From: Amanita rubescens
Lineage: Eukaryota; Basidiomycota; Agaricomycetes; Agaricales; Amanitaceae
DNA: 61,217 bases
Reading direction: 5' to 3'
Assembly: GCA_015039365.1 (NCBI GenBank)
Contig: WION01000309.1
Span: 1 to 61,217 of the forward strand
Shown here: piece by piece, positions 1-10,741 of the stretch
Numbering within the stretch: the first letter of the stretch is position 1
How the letters are laid out: each line of letters begins with the position of its first letter
Notes under the pieces: generated by a model
Told to the model about the DNA's origin: nothing
Databases searched by the model: none
The model's input: only the letters and a program-made list of their open reading frames with translations
Made by a program: the position numbers and the translations under genes

Positions 1-480
1 CACTTTTCTACGTGGACAGCCGCCGCGAGTGCAACGCAGGATCAAAATCTCACTCGTCCAAACTCAGCGCCGGAGGCATCGCAGGCACAGTCGTCGGATC
101 CGTCCTCGGAGCGCTGCTTATTGCAGCACTTCTGTACGCGCTCTATAGGTGGCGCAAAAAGCGCGGCACTGGTATCAACGCCATTCCCGATGCTGGAAAC
201 ACGGAACCGATGAACCAACCAACAAGGGCGTCCCCATTGAGTTTGCCCACAGTGTCATCCCCTCCGTTGAGTTCCCGGGACGTCTCCTCCACCTTATCAG
301 AACATCAACCTCTAAAATATTATGTGAGCACTTTGACCAGCATCGTTCTACGCGGGATGCTGACACAGATTGCTATAGAATCCTGACGACCCCACAACTC
401 ATCCGGACGCCATCTTTGGACAGATAGGTTCATCCCCGGACCAGCCTCAAGGGTATGCTGGTTATGCTGAGCCAACATAA
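1..480 (+). CDS. Array copy A: secreted single-pass membrane protein, 3' part only
   Basis: This is the 3' end of a gene whose start lies before the window. The frame read from position 12 gives a Ser-rich stalk, then a membrane segment that starts GGIAGTVVGSVLGALL and ends in RWRKKR, so the C-terminus should be cytoplasmic. A phase-0 intron begins with gtgagc near 326 and ends with ctatag near 381. The last exon reads NPDDPTTHPD and ends AGYAEPT at the TAA of 478-480. The same TM, basic stop-transfer and NPDDP-type tail occur in copies B, D and E, which assigns it to the tandem family. The function is unknown; a cell-surface or wall-sensing role would be a guess from architecture alone. Confidence 0.75.
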
Positions 481-499
481 ATTCAATTCATTAATTTCA

Positions 500-578
500 T
501 TACGTGAATCGATAACATTATCTTACAACGGACTACGATTACGTGAATCGATAACATTTATCTTACAACGGACTACGA
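500..578. repeat. Two-unit direct tandem repeat (39 + 40 bp)
   Basis: Unit 1 is 500-538 and unit 2 is 539-578. Each begins ttacgtgaatcgataacatt and ends caacggactacga. They differ by one added t in unit 2. The repeat lies about 20 bases after the stop codon of copy A. Confidence 0.9.
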
Positions 579-1596
579 TAGCTTAAGGTTACTTTGAGTT
601 CATGTCTATTACTATCCGAGTATATGTACCTAGCTCGTCGACCGCGCAACAAGGTTTTATACGAATGTCAAACGTTGATGTTGAAATCTGCCACTATTAT
701 TCCAGAGTATTTCAGTTCCTGCATGCGACATACCGTAATATGCTAGGAGTCACACATAGAGATCTTTGGCACACGGGTAAATTTCGACATTAGTATGAAT
801 TCGAATTTACTTAGCACAGCGCCGCACGGCGCGCTGGTATTGATAAATTGATCCGAGGGCGCAAATTTCAGGGAAGGAGTGGAGAAACAAGGCTATACAG
901 GGCTATAATTGGACTGGTCTAGCTATATTTGTATACTTTTTCCCTACTATCTTTACACAAAGCGGTGACTCGGCGCGTCCATAGTATAGTTCTAGATCCT
1001 CGGCCTACCTCAACATATTATCATAGGCTGCCTGCTGAGTTGGTCTAGATGATTTCAAAGCTGATTATTCACTGCCAATTGTGCCATGTATCTCTCAGCT
1101 GCGGAACCGGACCCAGCTCTGCCATTCCAAGACCGGCTTCCTACAACCAGGGTCGGATCAATCATTCAATGCAGCAAATGCATGCATCGTATTATTACGT
1201 TCAACGTTTTGAATGCAAGTCACTGCTTTCGGGATTTCATATTGTTCAACGTTCAATTTAACGTCCATTGTTACATGTTACACGATACACTTCTGAGTTC
1301 TGTCAGTGTCAGGTACATGTTCTATCAGAGCACTGCATTGGGCCTGGGATCATCATCATCGATGGTCAGAATGCTCACAAAGATGGACTACTAGGGTGCA
1401 CATGCTCGTAGTAGCCTAAGCTGTCATGACTCATGTACCTAAGCGTGGCTAATACGGTCTTAGGATTACTTCAAATGGGCGCCAATAACAAAAGGTGTTC
1501 CATCAAAATGTGAGCGAACTTTCGGCTCGTGTTGACCTCCTTCCACGACCACAGTGCCCCCCCAGCGGTCGGGTCCTTCCTCCCTCCGCTTCGTAT
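579..1596. other. Intergenic, copies A to B
   Basis: About 1 kb with no open frame resembling a protein family. It must hold the promoter of copy B. I see no clear TATA box, repeat or RNA gene. Confidence 0.5.
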
Positions 1597-2909
1597 ATGG
1601 CCATAATGTTTTACGTCTTCTTTCTTGCTCTCGCGGCAGTTCCAGCCGCTGTTGCTCAAAGCGCCAATGCAAATTGTACGGATATACCTACTTACAATTG
1701 GGTGAGCGCAGTTGTTGTGTCGATCGTACCTAGCTTACTATCGATAACCTTAAGGTTTTTAACTCAAAGTCCCAGAGTCCTTGTCTTGTTGCCGAGGATT
1801 TAGCGACCGTGTGTGATCGAAACGGTGCGGTGCCTTTCTGATAGCCATATTGGTTTGCGGGTTGAGCAAACGGTGACCCACTTAGGCTTCACGCTTTATC
1901 CTCTTAGTCCTGGCGGGTCTTACGGTGGTCCCAGTGAAGACCAAAACAATAATTGCCATTGCACTTCGGTCTTTTACTCATTAATCTCAGCATGTGCTGC
2001 CTGTCAGGATGGGAGCTGGATACCGTGTGTTCGATTTCTTTCGACTTACCTGCGGTAATTGATTATCGTGTTTTTCAGGTGGACACAATACATCCAAAAT
2101 TGCACAACCCAAGTTTTCTTGACAGTGTGAGTTCTATCATCGTTGTATGACAGCTATGTAATAAATTATATAGGTACCCCGCCAATATACCATCCTACAC
2201 TAGTGTGCCACACTGGGCTTACCTAAATGTGTCGGTATGTGTCAATGACAATCTTGTCTCCTTCCAAAATCATTCGAATGATGAACGTAGGCCTCCAACA
2301 ATTCTTTTAACCTTGACGCAGCGTCTAATGCTAGTGCGTACGGCTTGTTAGAACCTAGACATTTATACGATTAACAAAATATCAACATATACAGGTGGAC
2401 CTGAATCGATCTCCCCTGGGTCTGCCACTGCTGGGGCCGGGACCACAGGATCCACATCCACGTCAAAATCCTCTTCTCACTCTAAAGCTAGCCCCGGAAC
2501 TATCGCAGGTGCTGTCGTCGGAAGCATCATCGGAGCTTCGATCATCGTCGGGGGAATTCTGTACTGGTTCAATAAGAAGCGCAAGGCCGCCAAACGCAGG
2601 GCCGCAAGGATGTCAGAGACAAGCGAAGGACCACTATATGGGACGTCACCTCCTCCGTTCCCTCCGTCCACGACATCTCCCCCTCCACCGACAATATCTA
2701 CGACATTGCATTCGCCGGATCAGCCTATGGTACTTTACGTGAGCATTTTTTTGACTGCTGGGGTCCAACTTCGGATGCTGACTTGGGCTCGTTTGCTATA
2801 GGACCCTGATAACCCCGCCACTTACCCGAAAATGGGGATTGGGTACCAAAGCAGCGCCTCACGCCCAGATCTGCGGCAAGAATATCCTGGTTTCGCTGAG
2901 CCATCCTAA
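1597..2909 (+). CDS. Array copy B: Cys-rich secreted single-pass membrane protein
   Basis: The start is ATG 1597 (a second in-frame ATG at 1606 is equally possible), giving a hydrophobic signal peptide ending near AVAQS. Exon 1 carries ANCTD and ends YNW at 1701. The next exon, from 1755, reads NSKSQSPCLVAEDLATVC. Then come CHCTSVFYSLISACAACQDG, a WTQYIQNC segment, and VPHWAYLNV. A Ser/Thr-rich stalk precedes a membrane segment (GTIAGAVVGSIIGAS) and a basic KKRKAAKRR stretch. The last exon begins DPDNPATYP and stops at 2907-2909. About seven short introns are needed. The paired cysteines suggest a disulphide-bonded extracellular domain. This is the most complete copy in the array; its function is unknown. 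Confidence 0.8.
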
Positions 2910-3441
2910 GCGCTATTTCCATATGCGGATCTGTCACCATTTTTACCACAACGGTTCAGTTTACGGTTATCCAATGTCCATCTTACTTCATCGACGCAGA
3001 ACAAGACTTACGAACGTTAATGACATCCTGTACTACATTTTTAGAATCTCATTGAGTTCTTTCTATTTGCTTTTCTTTGACCAAGAGTGGCAGAATAGCG
3101 AGAGATTGACTCGAGAGATTTTTACTACGACTCGGACTTAGGGCTCAGATTACCGTCAGGGTAACTTGGTCCGCGACGCCTAGAGAAGCCACGTATATAG
3201 TATGTACTTTGTAGACAATACTTATCACTCAATGCAATCTCCTGAATACGAGTAGTTCTGCTTTGGGAATACGATGCTCATCATCGCATCAGCATGATAT
3301 ACACGAATTCAGCATGTTCATAATTAGCATATGCCGTTTAGCGAAATATTTAGCCCGGTCCCTGCTCTAAACTCGTAGCGGTGTAAAACCGAAATTACAT
3401 AGTGCTTGCCGAACTGCATCAAACTCAATGCATTCCCTCTT
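2910..3441. other. Intergenic, copy B to relic
   Basis: No supported gene. Short open frames here lack family motifs. Confidence 0.5.
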
Positions 3442-3852
3442 ATGAAATCATGGTGCACTGCATCTCCTGGCTCGCCCTTGGCAGTTCTAGATCACATTGC
3501 TCAGGGTATCAACGAAGCGGACTGTACAGATAGCAAGTTCGACACAGTGGACACTCTTATTTTGCCCGCCATCTTAACATGAGCCACTGTAGGTATTCAG
3601 CTGGAAGGGGCAAGCTTGCGTCGTCTCCAAAGATTTAGCTCTTCCATGCAATTCACAAGGCAGGGCCGGATTCTGACAGCCACGTCGGTTGTACAACGGG
3701 ACCGATCCAGGGTACAGCATCCTATCAATCCCGCCCAAGTTGTCCTACCCTAGCTCCAGAGACGACGAATCGAATTCTTGCTTGTGCACTTCCATCGTTT
3801 AATCATTGATTCCTGTGTATTTCAAGATGGAAATTGGACCCAATATGCTTGA
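3442..3852 (+). pseudogene. Decayed sixth copy of the Cys-rich membrane-protein array
   Basis: No long open frame exists, but family motifs appear in order. From ATG 3442 the frame reaches EADCTDSKFDTV, matching the ANCTD...FNW block. After a probable intron, WKGQACVVSKDLALPCNSQG matches the NSxGQSPCxVAxxLAxxC block. Then SCLCTSIV matches CxCTSxxYS but runs into a TAA at 3800-3802, exactly where the other copies continue with YSLxSACAAC. FQDGNWTQYA, in another frame, matches CQDGSW...WTQY. So there is at least one stop and one frameshift, and several cysteines are gone. I found no membrane segment downstream, so the 3' half seems to be lost. Confidence 0.7.
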
Positions 3853-4920
3853 TTTACTTGCCTCCACAAATCGCAAGCTTATAGGGTTTATAAGATGGAC
3901 AGTATACACGCAATATTATCCCAGAGTCGGAATGCATGCAGTATGAGTGACAGCAATATCAGTTTCTATGCTTGATCAACCAAGGAACACAGGCCCAAGA
4001 TACATTTGAAGGTAATGTAGCGTCTAGCGCCACTGAGTCTAGCTAGAATCAAAGGGCAATGATCCGACTCCGAAGTCAGGGTTAGGCGTGGTGGCAGTTC
4101 TGAGCGGCATTGTTGAGATGTTGTCAACTTCAACAGGGACGGCAATGTTTTCATTATCTGCTCCTTGTTTCATAGCTTCGTCCTGCGTGTTTAATAGTGT
4201 TCCATATCACCTGTCGGCGGCAGCTTTGCGACTTCGACCGTCAGCACGTGAGAACCTCATACGACCCCTCTTATCCGCCAAGAGGTTCGAACTTCGCTCC
4301 GGCCCCGCCCGTGGCTTCACACCTGGATTTGCAACAACGTTGCCGATATACCGATTTGGGATAAGCTAAAGAACGTTTATTACGTGCATCGTGTCGATTT
4401 GGTGTCATGACATGCCAATTCGGGGTTACTCGTTGTCTATTGTCCGAATGTGTGATCCAGAAGCGCCACGGACGCTTATCTATATGATCCCTTTGTGCCC
4501 ATGCTTATAGGGTTGACTTCAATATGGGCCATATCGGTTCAAAGCTGAGCACTGATGATGGAACTGCAATGAAGGTTACAAATTGAAATTGAAAGCAGTG
4601 AGTAAGGTTTTGCACCTGCGATGCCGTGAACACCGGCAATCAGTCGAATCTGTCAAACACCGTGACCAATCAACGTCCTTCCACTGATTCACTACTCCGA
4701 CAAAGGCCCTGGGCTTTAGTACTTGTCTAACGATGTCAAGATCACGATGCCCACTGAACCTCATCGTCAAAGCACGAGAAAGCGGTCATTGCATATGGGA
4801 CCGAGCCAAAATTGGATAGCCGCAAAGAGGGGCAGTGCCGCGTGAACTCGTGAAGTGAAGCGCGGGGCGCTGATAGGGTGTAGATGGTATATAATTGTAC
4901 CTTACCATCGGTGATGCCCC
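3853..4920. other. Intergenic, relic to copy C
   Basis: About 1.1 kb without a supported gene. I looked for the missing TM exon of the decayed copy and did not find one. Confidence 0.45.
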
Positions 4921-4941
4921 ATGTCTGCCCTCCATCTGACC

Positions 4942-6056
4942 ATGGTAACACAAGCGTTCTGGCTTGTTCTCTCTGTAGTGTCTCTCGTAGGTGCTCGGAC
5001 TTTGGAGTCTGCCAATTGTACAGACAGGGACTTTAACTGGGTAAGTGTTTCTGGTGATGAGCATGGATATCGGTCGGCTGAACTTGCGCGCCCAGATGTA
5101 CAATGCACAGGGCCAGAGCCCATGTTATGTTGCTGAACAGCTAGCAGACGTCTGCAACCCAGGGGGTAAGTTTCGTGGTCCACAAGTCGGGCGATCGAAT
5201 ACGATGGCATCTCGGTTTCAGGAGTCACCTTAGTTCCTCTTGACGCGGGAGTCATCTACTATGGCCCAGAGCTCAATCAAACGAGTTATTGTGAATGCAG
5301 CTCAATATTTTATTCCTTGGTTAGCGCATGTGCTGCTTGCCAGGATAGAGGGTGGCTCAAGTGTGTATCGTCATAAATCATCGCAGATCAATCGTTGACG
5401 AATTTCAGTTGGTCAGATTTTTCGCAAAATTGTAGCAGGCCAACGGTGTCAACGTGGGTTCAGCTATCCATAACAGATATTTTGGACTACCCTTTCTCTA
5501 GTTTCATGGGGACCGTACCTTCAAACACAACTATACCGTCATACGCAAGTCTGAACGTAACGGTGCGCGTTAATCATTTTTTGTCATTCAGAGAGGTGAT
5601 TCGGTCATTACGTGCAGGAATACGGCACATTCAACGTCAGCGCTGCTTACAAAGTTGGTATGTTAAAGAGTGTTTTGGTAGCGATACGTCTTTAACAGAG
5701 TTCTCGCTCAGTCACCGGATCAAGTTCTATGCCTTCCCATTCATCCAAAACCGGGCCAATTGTCGGTGCGGTGGTGGCATGTATCGCAGCTTTGGCTATT
5801 GCCGGGCTCTTGTTATTCTGGTTCTATAGGCGGCGCAGAAGGACCGTAATTGACCGATTACCCAAAAGAAGCCATTATGTTTCCTTGTCTGACCCTGTAA
5901 CTTCGACTGGGACGACCTATCCCCAACCTGTGTATCAGCCGGAAAAGCGACGCGTAAGCGATTCCATTTCACGTGTTAGGATGGTTGTTTGACCACTTTC
6001 AACAGGATTCTCTGAACGGTACTTATCTTCCGATGCAGCCTTCTGAACTCAATTAA
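4942..6056 (+). CDS. Array copy C: Cys-rich secreted single-pass membrane protein
   Basis: ATG 4942 lies in a good context (gaccATGG); an in-frame ATG at 4921 would add seven residues. The signal peptide is followed by SANCTDRDFNW, then after an intron MYNAQGQSPCYVAEQLADVC, then CECSSIFYSLVSACAACQDR, then WSDFSQNC. The VPxWAYLxV block of the other copies is replaced by IPSYASLNVT. The FNVSAA block is present, followed by a short Ser-rich stalk and a membrane segment (IVGAVVACIAALAIAG) with RRRRR after it. The tail lacks the NPDDP motif and ends MQPSELN at TAA 6054-6056. It is the most divergent of the readable copies. Confidence 0.75.
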
Positions 6057-6572
6057 TGCCATCCCGTCGTTTACTTTCCCCATGTAATATATCATGATGT
6101 CATGACATATGTATGTACATAGTATCGTGAATCCATTATTTTTATTATTATCCTGGAATCCGGGAATCCGATGGCGCCCGGAGCACCGAACTCGCCGGCA
6201 GGGTCAGTGTTCGATTTGATCATTGATGATCAGTAATCAGGTGATCACCGCTCAATCTACTGAATCTACTACTGAAAGGCATAATTCAAAGCGCAAATGC
6301 TTCTGCATTAGGCTGGTGAGACGAAGTAAGATAGGGAAATGAAGTACGACCGTAGGTGCCAACGGCAGGCACCCCTTGATGTCTATGGGCGCCTGACGAC
6401 TAGGGCAAAATCGGTGCAGGCGCCGTGCTGTGCGAACTGGCCGTTTTCCCCATCAAACTCAAATGAAACGCTGGCTTGGGTATCTTCCCCCTCATAACGT
6501 GCACGCACACAGGTCCTTCGGGAGGACAGGTCCACGCTCGTTACACTATCTCCCTCCCTCCACTGCGTAGCA
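6057..6572. promoter_or_regulatory. Intergenic, presumed promoter of copy D
   Basis: About 0.5 kb between two same-strand array members. It should contain the terminator of copy C and the promoter of copy D. No specific motif is claimed. Confidence 0.35.
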
Positions 6573-7879
6573 ATGATACTTTATGCCTCTTGGCTCGTTC
6601 TAGCGGCGTCCTCAGCCGTCGTTGCTCAGGCCCAGTCTGCGAACTGTACAGACAACGGTTTCAACTGGGTGAGCGCTCCTTTCATACATGTCGTCCTCTT
6701 CTGCCTCGCCTCTGACCGCTCGTAGATGTTTAACTCAAAGGGCCAAAGTCCTTGTAACGTCGCTGAACTTTTAGCTGGTCAATGTGATCCTCAAGGCAAG
6801 CGCTTAATTTGATAACTGCATCGATCCGTCAATTAAATCGATTGCGATTTATCCAGGGTTCAACATTCCACCCCTTCCCGCCTCAGACGTATACTTTGGT
6901 CCGTCGAACGCACAAGCCAACAATTGCCAATGCACTTCAATCTTTTATTCGTTACTCTCAGGGTGCGCTGCTTGTCAGGATAGGAGCTGGCTCAGGTACG
7001 TTCGGCTCGTTGGATCTTCCTCTTGAAATCGTGAGCTCACCCGGGCTCCCAGCTGGACTGCGTATACGCAAAACTGCTCCCAAGTATTTCTGACGGTGTA
7101 AGTCAAATCGTCACTCCACAACGGCGCCACTGATCAAAATCTCTAGGTATTGGGAACCTATACCGGCCGACACCAGCGTGCCAAACTGGGCTTACCTTAA
7201 CGTATCGGTATGTATGAACGACAATCTCGACCGCTTCCAACCAGTAACTGACCGATGAACTTAGGCCACCAACGGTAGCTTTAGCATTTCTGCTGCGGAG
7301 AACGCTGGTGCGTCTAACTAGGATCAAAGTGCAAGCAGCGTAATTAACCAATCCCCACTTATCCAGTTGGACCTGAATCGTCGGCCGTCGCGTCCGCCAC
7401 TGGCTCCGCGTCCACGTCGAAATCAACATCGGGTTCTTCTCACTCGTCGAAATCTAATGCTGGCGCGATTGCAGGTGGCGTCGTTGGGGGTGTCGTCGGA
7501 GCGACGCTCATCGCGGCATTGGCGTTCTTATTGTATAAGAAGGGCAACAACGGCAACATCCAGCGCATCGCGAATACGTCGGCACAGACGGGTGGACGAG
7601 AAGTCCTATCTTCGCCGCCTCCGTCGAACTGGTCTACGTCTCCTGCGCAACCAATGTATCAGCCCGCGCTTCCCAAACCTTACGTGAGTATCTCTTTTTG
7701 CCGTCGCCGCTCGACTTAAAATGCTGACGCAATCTTTGTAGAATCCTGACGACCCTTCGACTTTCCCGCCAGCGAGGGAACAGCCTACGCCGATGAACCA
7801 GATGCTCACGGGAACTACATACAATGCAGACCCGAATTGGAGTAAAACCGGGCAGTATACTGGCGTGCCCGAGGTTTAA
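6573..7879 (+). CDS. Array copy D: Cys-rich secreted single-pass membrane protein
   Basis: The start is ATG 6573, giving a signal peptide that ends near VVAQAQ and then SANCTDNGFNW. Exon 2 reads MFNSKGQSPCNVAELLAGQC. The following intron, 6796-6856, starts with gcaagc, so it appears to be a GC-AG intron. Next come CQCTSIFYSLLSGCAACQDR, WTAYTQNC, VPNWAYLNVS, a FSISAA block and a Ser-rich stalk. The membrane segment reads AIAGGVVGGVVGATLIAA and is followed by YKKGNNG. The last exon begins NPDDPSTFPP and ends YTGVPEV at TAA 7877-7879. All family blocks are present, so it is probably functional. Confidence 0.8.
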
Positions 7880-8171
7880 ATAGCACATTTATCATGTGGA
7901 CAGTTACCATTTATGTTATATGATATGATTTTGAAGTCATTATTGCAATTTATCTTAGAATTGATGTTGGATTTCATCTCAGTTATCTTGAGCCAAGGAT
8001 CATGCATGTGTATATATGAATTAATCACATTTTCTGAAGAACTACATACAGCATAGAGTAGACAACATAATTGAGGAGTCAAGTGATTGCATATAGTAGG
8101 ATGAGTTATATGTGTGGGTTATATGTGTTGGTTATATGTGTATGACAGGTAAAGGATGGTAGGCAAGTTAA

Positions 8172-9145
8172 CTAGTCAATGATCATGTCAAAGATTTCAG
8201 AGATAACATATTCAATAAGATCCTCTTTTTGTCTCCCTTTCTCACCTAATATCTCTCTGGTTGTGAATATCCAAACTGTAAGGTTTTCACCTAAATCCTT
8301 GGCCTCCTCAACAGAGAGAGGCTCCTCCCTCCCAACAAGGTGTTTGATGGCCTCTAGCCTCCAGGACAGAGGCAATGGGTAGCATTCACTGAGTCTTGCA
8401 ATATCAAGATATGTTAAAGGATGTGTCATGTTCATGGTTATGATGTGATGGAGGGCATAGTTGTATATGGCATAGAATCCCCAGAGGTCAGCGAGGTCAA
8501 GGACCATAAGCCATTCCGTAAGGCCATAATCAGCGAAGAAAGAAGACCCGTGGCGGTGGAACCTGCGACGAACGTTAGACGTAGATAAAGATTGGATGTG
8601 ACATGTCACGCACGGTGGACATATGACACCCAGAAAGCGGTCGAACTCGTACGGTTCGACGCCGTCGATAACAATGGGCGCGTCATCGGTACCAACGCAG
8701 GTACCAAATGGGATATGGTTGGGTAAGAACTGCCTGGCGAATGCTTTCGAATTGGAGCGCAACGGCTCGTCCGTGACCCTGAATAAGACATCGGCAACCT
8801 GTTCCACAAAGACAAAAGACACAAGGCACCGTTTAGCAAACAGATGGCAAGATGTCGCCAAAAAGGGCATTTGCTTAGGACTCCCCAAGTGGCACCGCCT
8901 CGCACGTACTCCGATTGTACGATACGAGTGATGGACACCTGAGATTTAATGGTTAACCCCAATGTTGACGTAAATTGGATTTTACGCCAACATTGGGGTT
9001 AACCAATAGTCCTAAGCAACATCCCTTGCTAGAGACTCACTCGGAAAATGACATTGCCATTGGGCAGGTAATATCGTGAATGCCGACGCAATTGAGGAAC
9101 ATCCAAGGAAGGAGAGGGAGACGAGGGCCGGCTGGGAATGATCAT
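8172..9145 (-). CDS. BTB/POZ-domain protein 1
   Basis: The model starts at ATG 9145 and has three exons. Exon 1 ends with YYLPNGNVIFR at 9041. A 242-base intron (8799-9040) follows. Exon 2 begins VADVLFRVTDEPLRSNSKAF, the usual BTB opening, and reaches VICPP. After an intron, exon 3 contains LTEWLMVLDLADLWGF and a helical C-terminal half. The gene ends at 8172. BTB domains mediate dimerisation and often recruit Cullin3; this fungal class has no recognised function. Its exon 1/2 junction falls at the same place as in the BTB genes at 12560 and 44825, which supports the model. The large intron contains the inverted repeat at 8951-9004. Confidence 0.7.
8951..9004. repeat. Near-perfect 24-bp inverted repeat (hairpin) inside the BTB 1 intron
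   Basis: Arms 8951-8974 and 8981-9004 pair with one mismatch around a 6-base loop. Each arm ends in the self-palindrome GGTTAACC. The element is flanked on both sides by aat, which could be a 3-base target duplication. It may be a minimal MITE-like insertion. Confidence 0.85.
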
Positions 9146-10741
9146 GATAAAGACAAGCTGCGGGGATGAACTGCGTAGGCCAAAGAGGCAACATATATAA
9201 GGAGGGACGCGTGTTTGGCCGTGGGGATACACGGGCGGTGGACTTTACAGCACGGAGCTAAGAAGGATAGAAGCTTCCAGTGCTTTTCATATCAAGCATG
9301 AGGCAAAACGTCCAGTGGGACCATCCAGCGGTCCAAAGTCATCCAGAGCGATATCATTGTTCAGAATTATCAGAGTTATCAGAGTAGCGCCAGAATGGAT
9401 ATTGATTTCACAGAAAGACATTGTAAATGTACGAATCTGATCATAGAGCCAGCGGTCACTCCGCGGGGATATAGAGACAGATTCCTATCATCACCGCTGC
9501 ACGTGTGTGAGAGCAAACTGCGGGGAAGACATGAAAGATAAGACTCGCCCACGACGAATTGACACTGGTGAGAGTCAGCTGAACTCTGGGCGCCGCGATT
9601 GTTCTAGAGACCCCATTCGCTTTCGGGCCGGGCAAGAGTCTGTGACGATTAGGGGAATCCATAGAATGTTGTTCTTATCCTAACCCACCCTTCGCATTCA
9701 AGAAGTAGAGCTGAACATGTGTCGATCAGCTGAGGCAGACTCACTGGCAATAGTACGCCACAGATTGAATCAGAACTCCGCGCATTTGTTGCACAACAGT
9801 TCGCACGCTGTGATTGGTCTCTGCCTCGCGCAAGAACTCAGATGCGCTACCAATGTGTCGACTACATGGCGTCCTACAAAGCTAAGGATGGGGTATGTGG
9901 CCTGCTCAAGCTATACAGCGCATGAGTGGAAAAATGACGGAGGCGCTATCTCCCACCTGATTACAGTGTGTCGACAAACGCAGGGTATTTTTATTGGATC
10001 TTTTCGCGAGATTCGCGCATGAAAATCTAGTTTTCCGAGTCTTGACGTAGTAGCCTGGGATTCCGAAACCATCCGTACGTTACAATCCAACCTCTTTCTT
10101 CCAATCGCTCCGAGTCGACGGTATGGCTAGATACAAACAACTCCGCGAAACAGCCCCTTTGCAGCCTAACCCAAGTACGGGCGACACACATGTGGACCCG
10201 TATCCATACCCAAGAGGTACCCACACCCGTTACCCGCGGCGGGTTGGCTATACCCGCATACTGGCAACCTTATTCTCGGCACTATCCTCGAACCCATTTA
10301 TCATGAAGCGTATCGCAGAACCTCGATACGGTGTAATCCTTGGTTGAAGAAGATAGCAATGCAAGCAAGGAGGTCGAACGTATCATTCAGCCGAACAATA
10401 AAGCGAGCAAGAATGCACAGGCTTGCTTTTGTATCGACCTGTTCGAGGCAGAGATTCTTGAGAAGGGAAGAGCGAAAATACGGGATGTGAGTTAGAGTCG
10501 TCAATGAATAATAACATCATAGCTTATTTCAAGTCGAGAATCGAGCTCCCACCATCGCCCTAGAAAACATCGAAACGAATCGCAACTCCTTGCGAGATTT
10601 TTGCCTTCCCGTTGCTGAAACCAATACTGGGCTATTGCTCCCTTGTCACATACATGGAAGCTCTTTTGAATAAAAGGATAGGCTCACGCTCATTGTATCC
10701 TTCTTTATTACATCCCTCCTTTGACTCTGTTCTGTAAAGCT
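9146..10741. other. Intergenic, 1.6 kb
   Basis: No protein family could be recognised in any frame. A stretch near 10180-10255 is rich in short ACCCG/CGGGT words but has no regular period. The region must carry the promoters of BTB 1 (minus) and copy E (plus). Confidence 0.5.

Noticed and set aside
10180..10255. Cluster of ACCCG/CGGGT words, possible satellite or telomere-like repeat
   Set aside because: There is no constant period and too few units; low-complexity sequence explains it.
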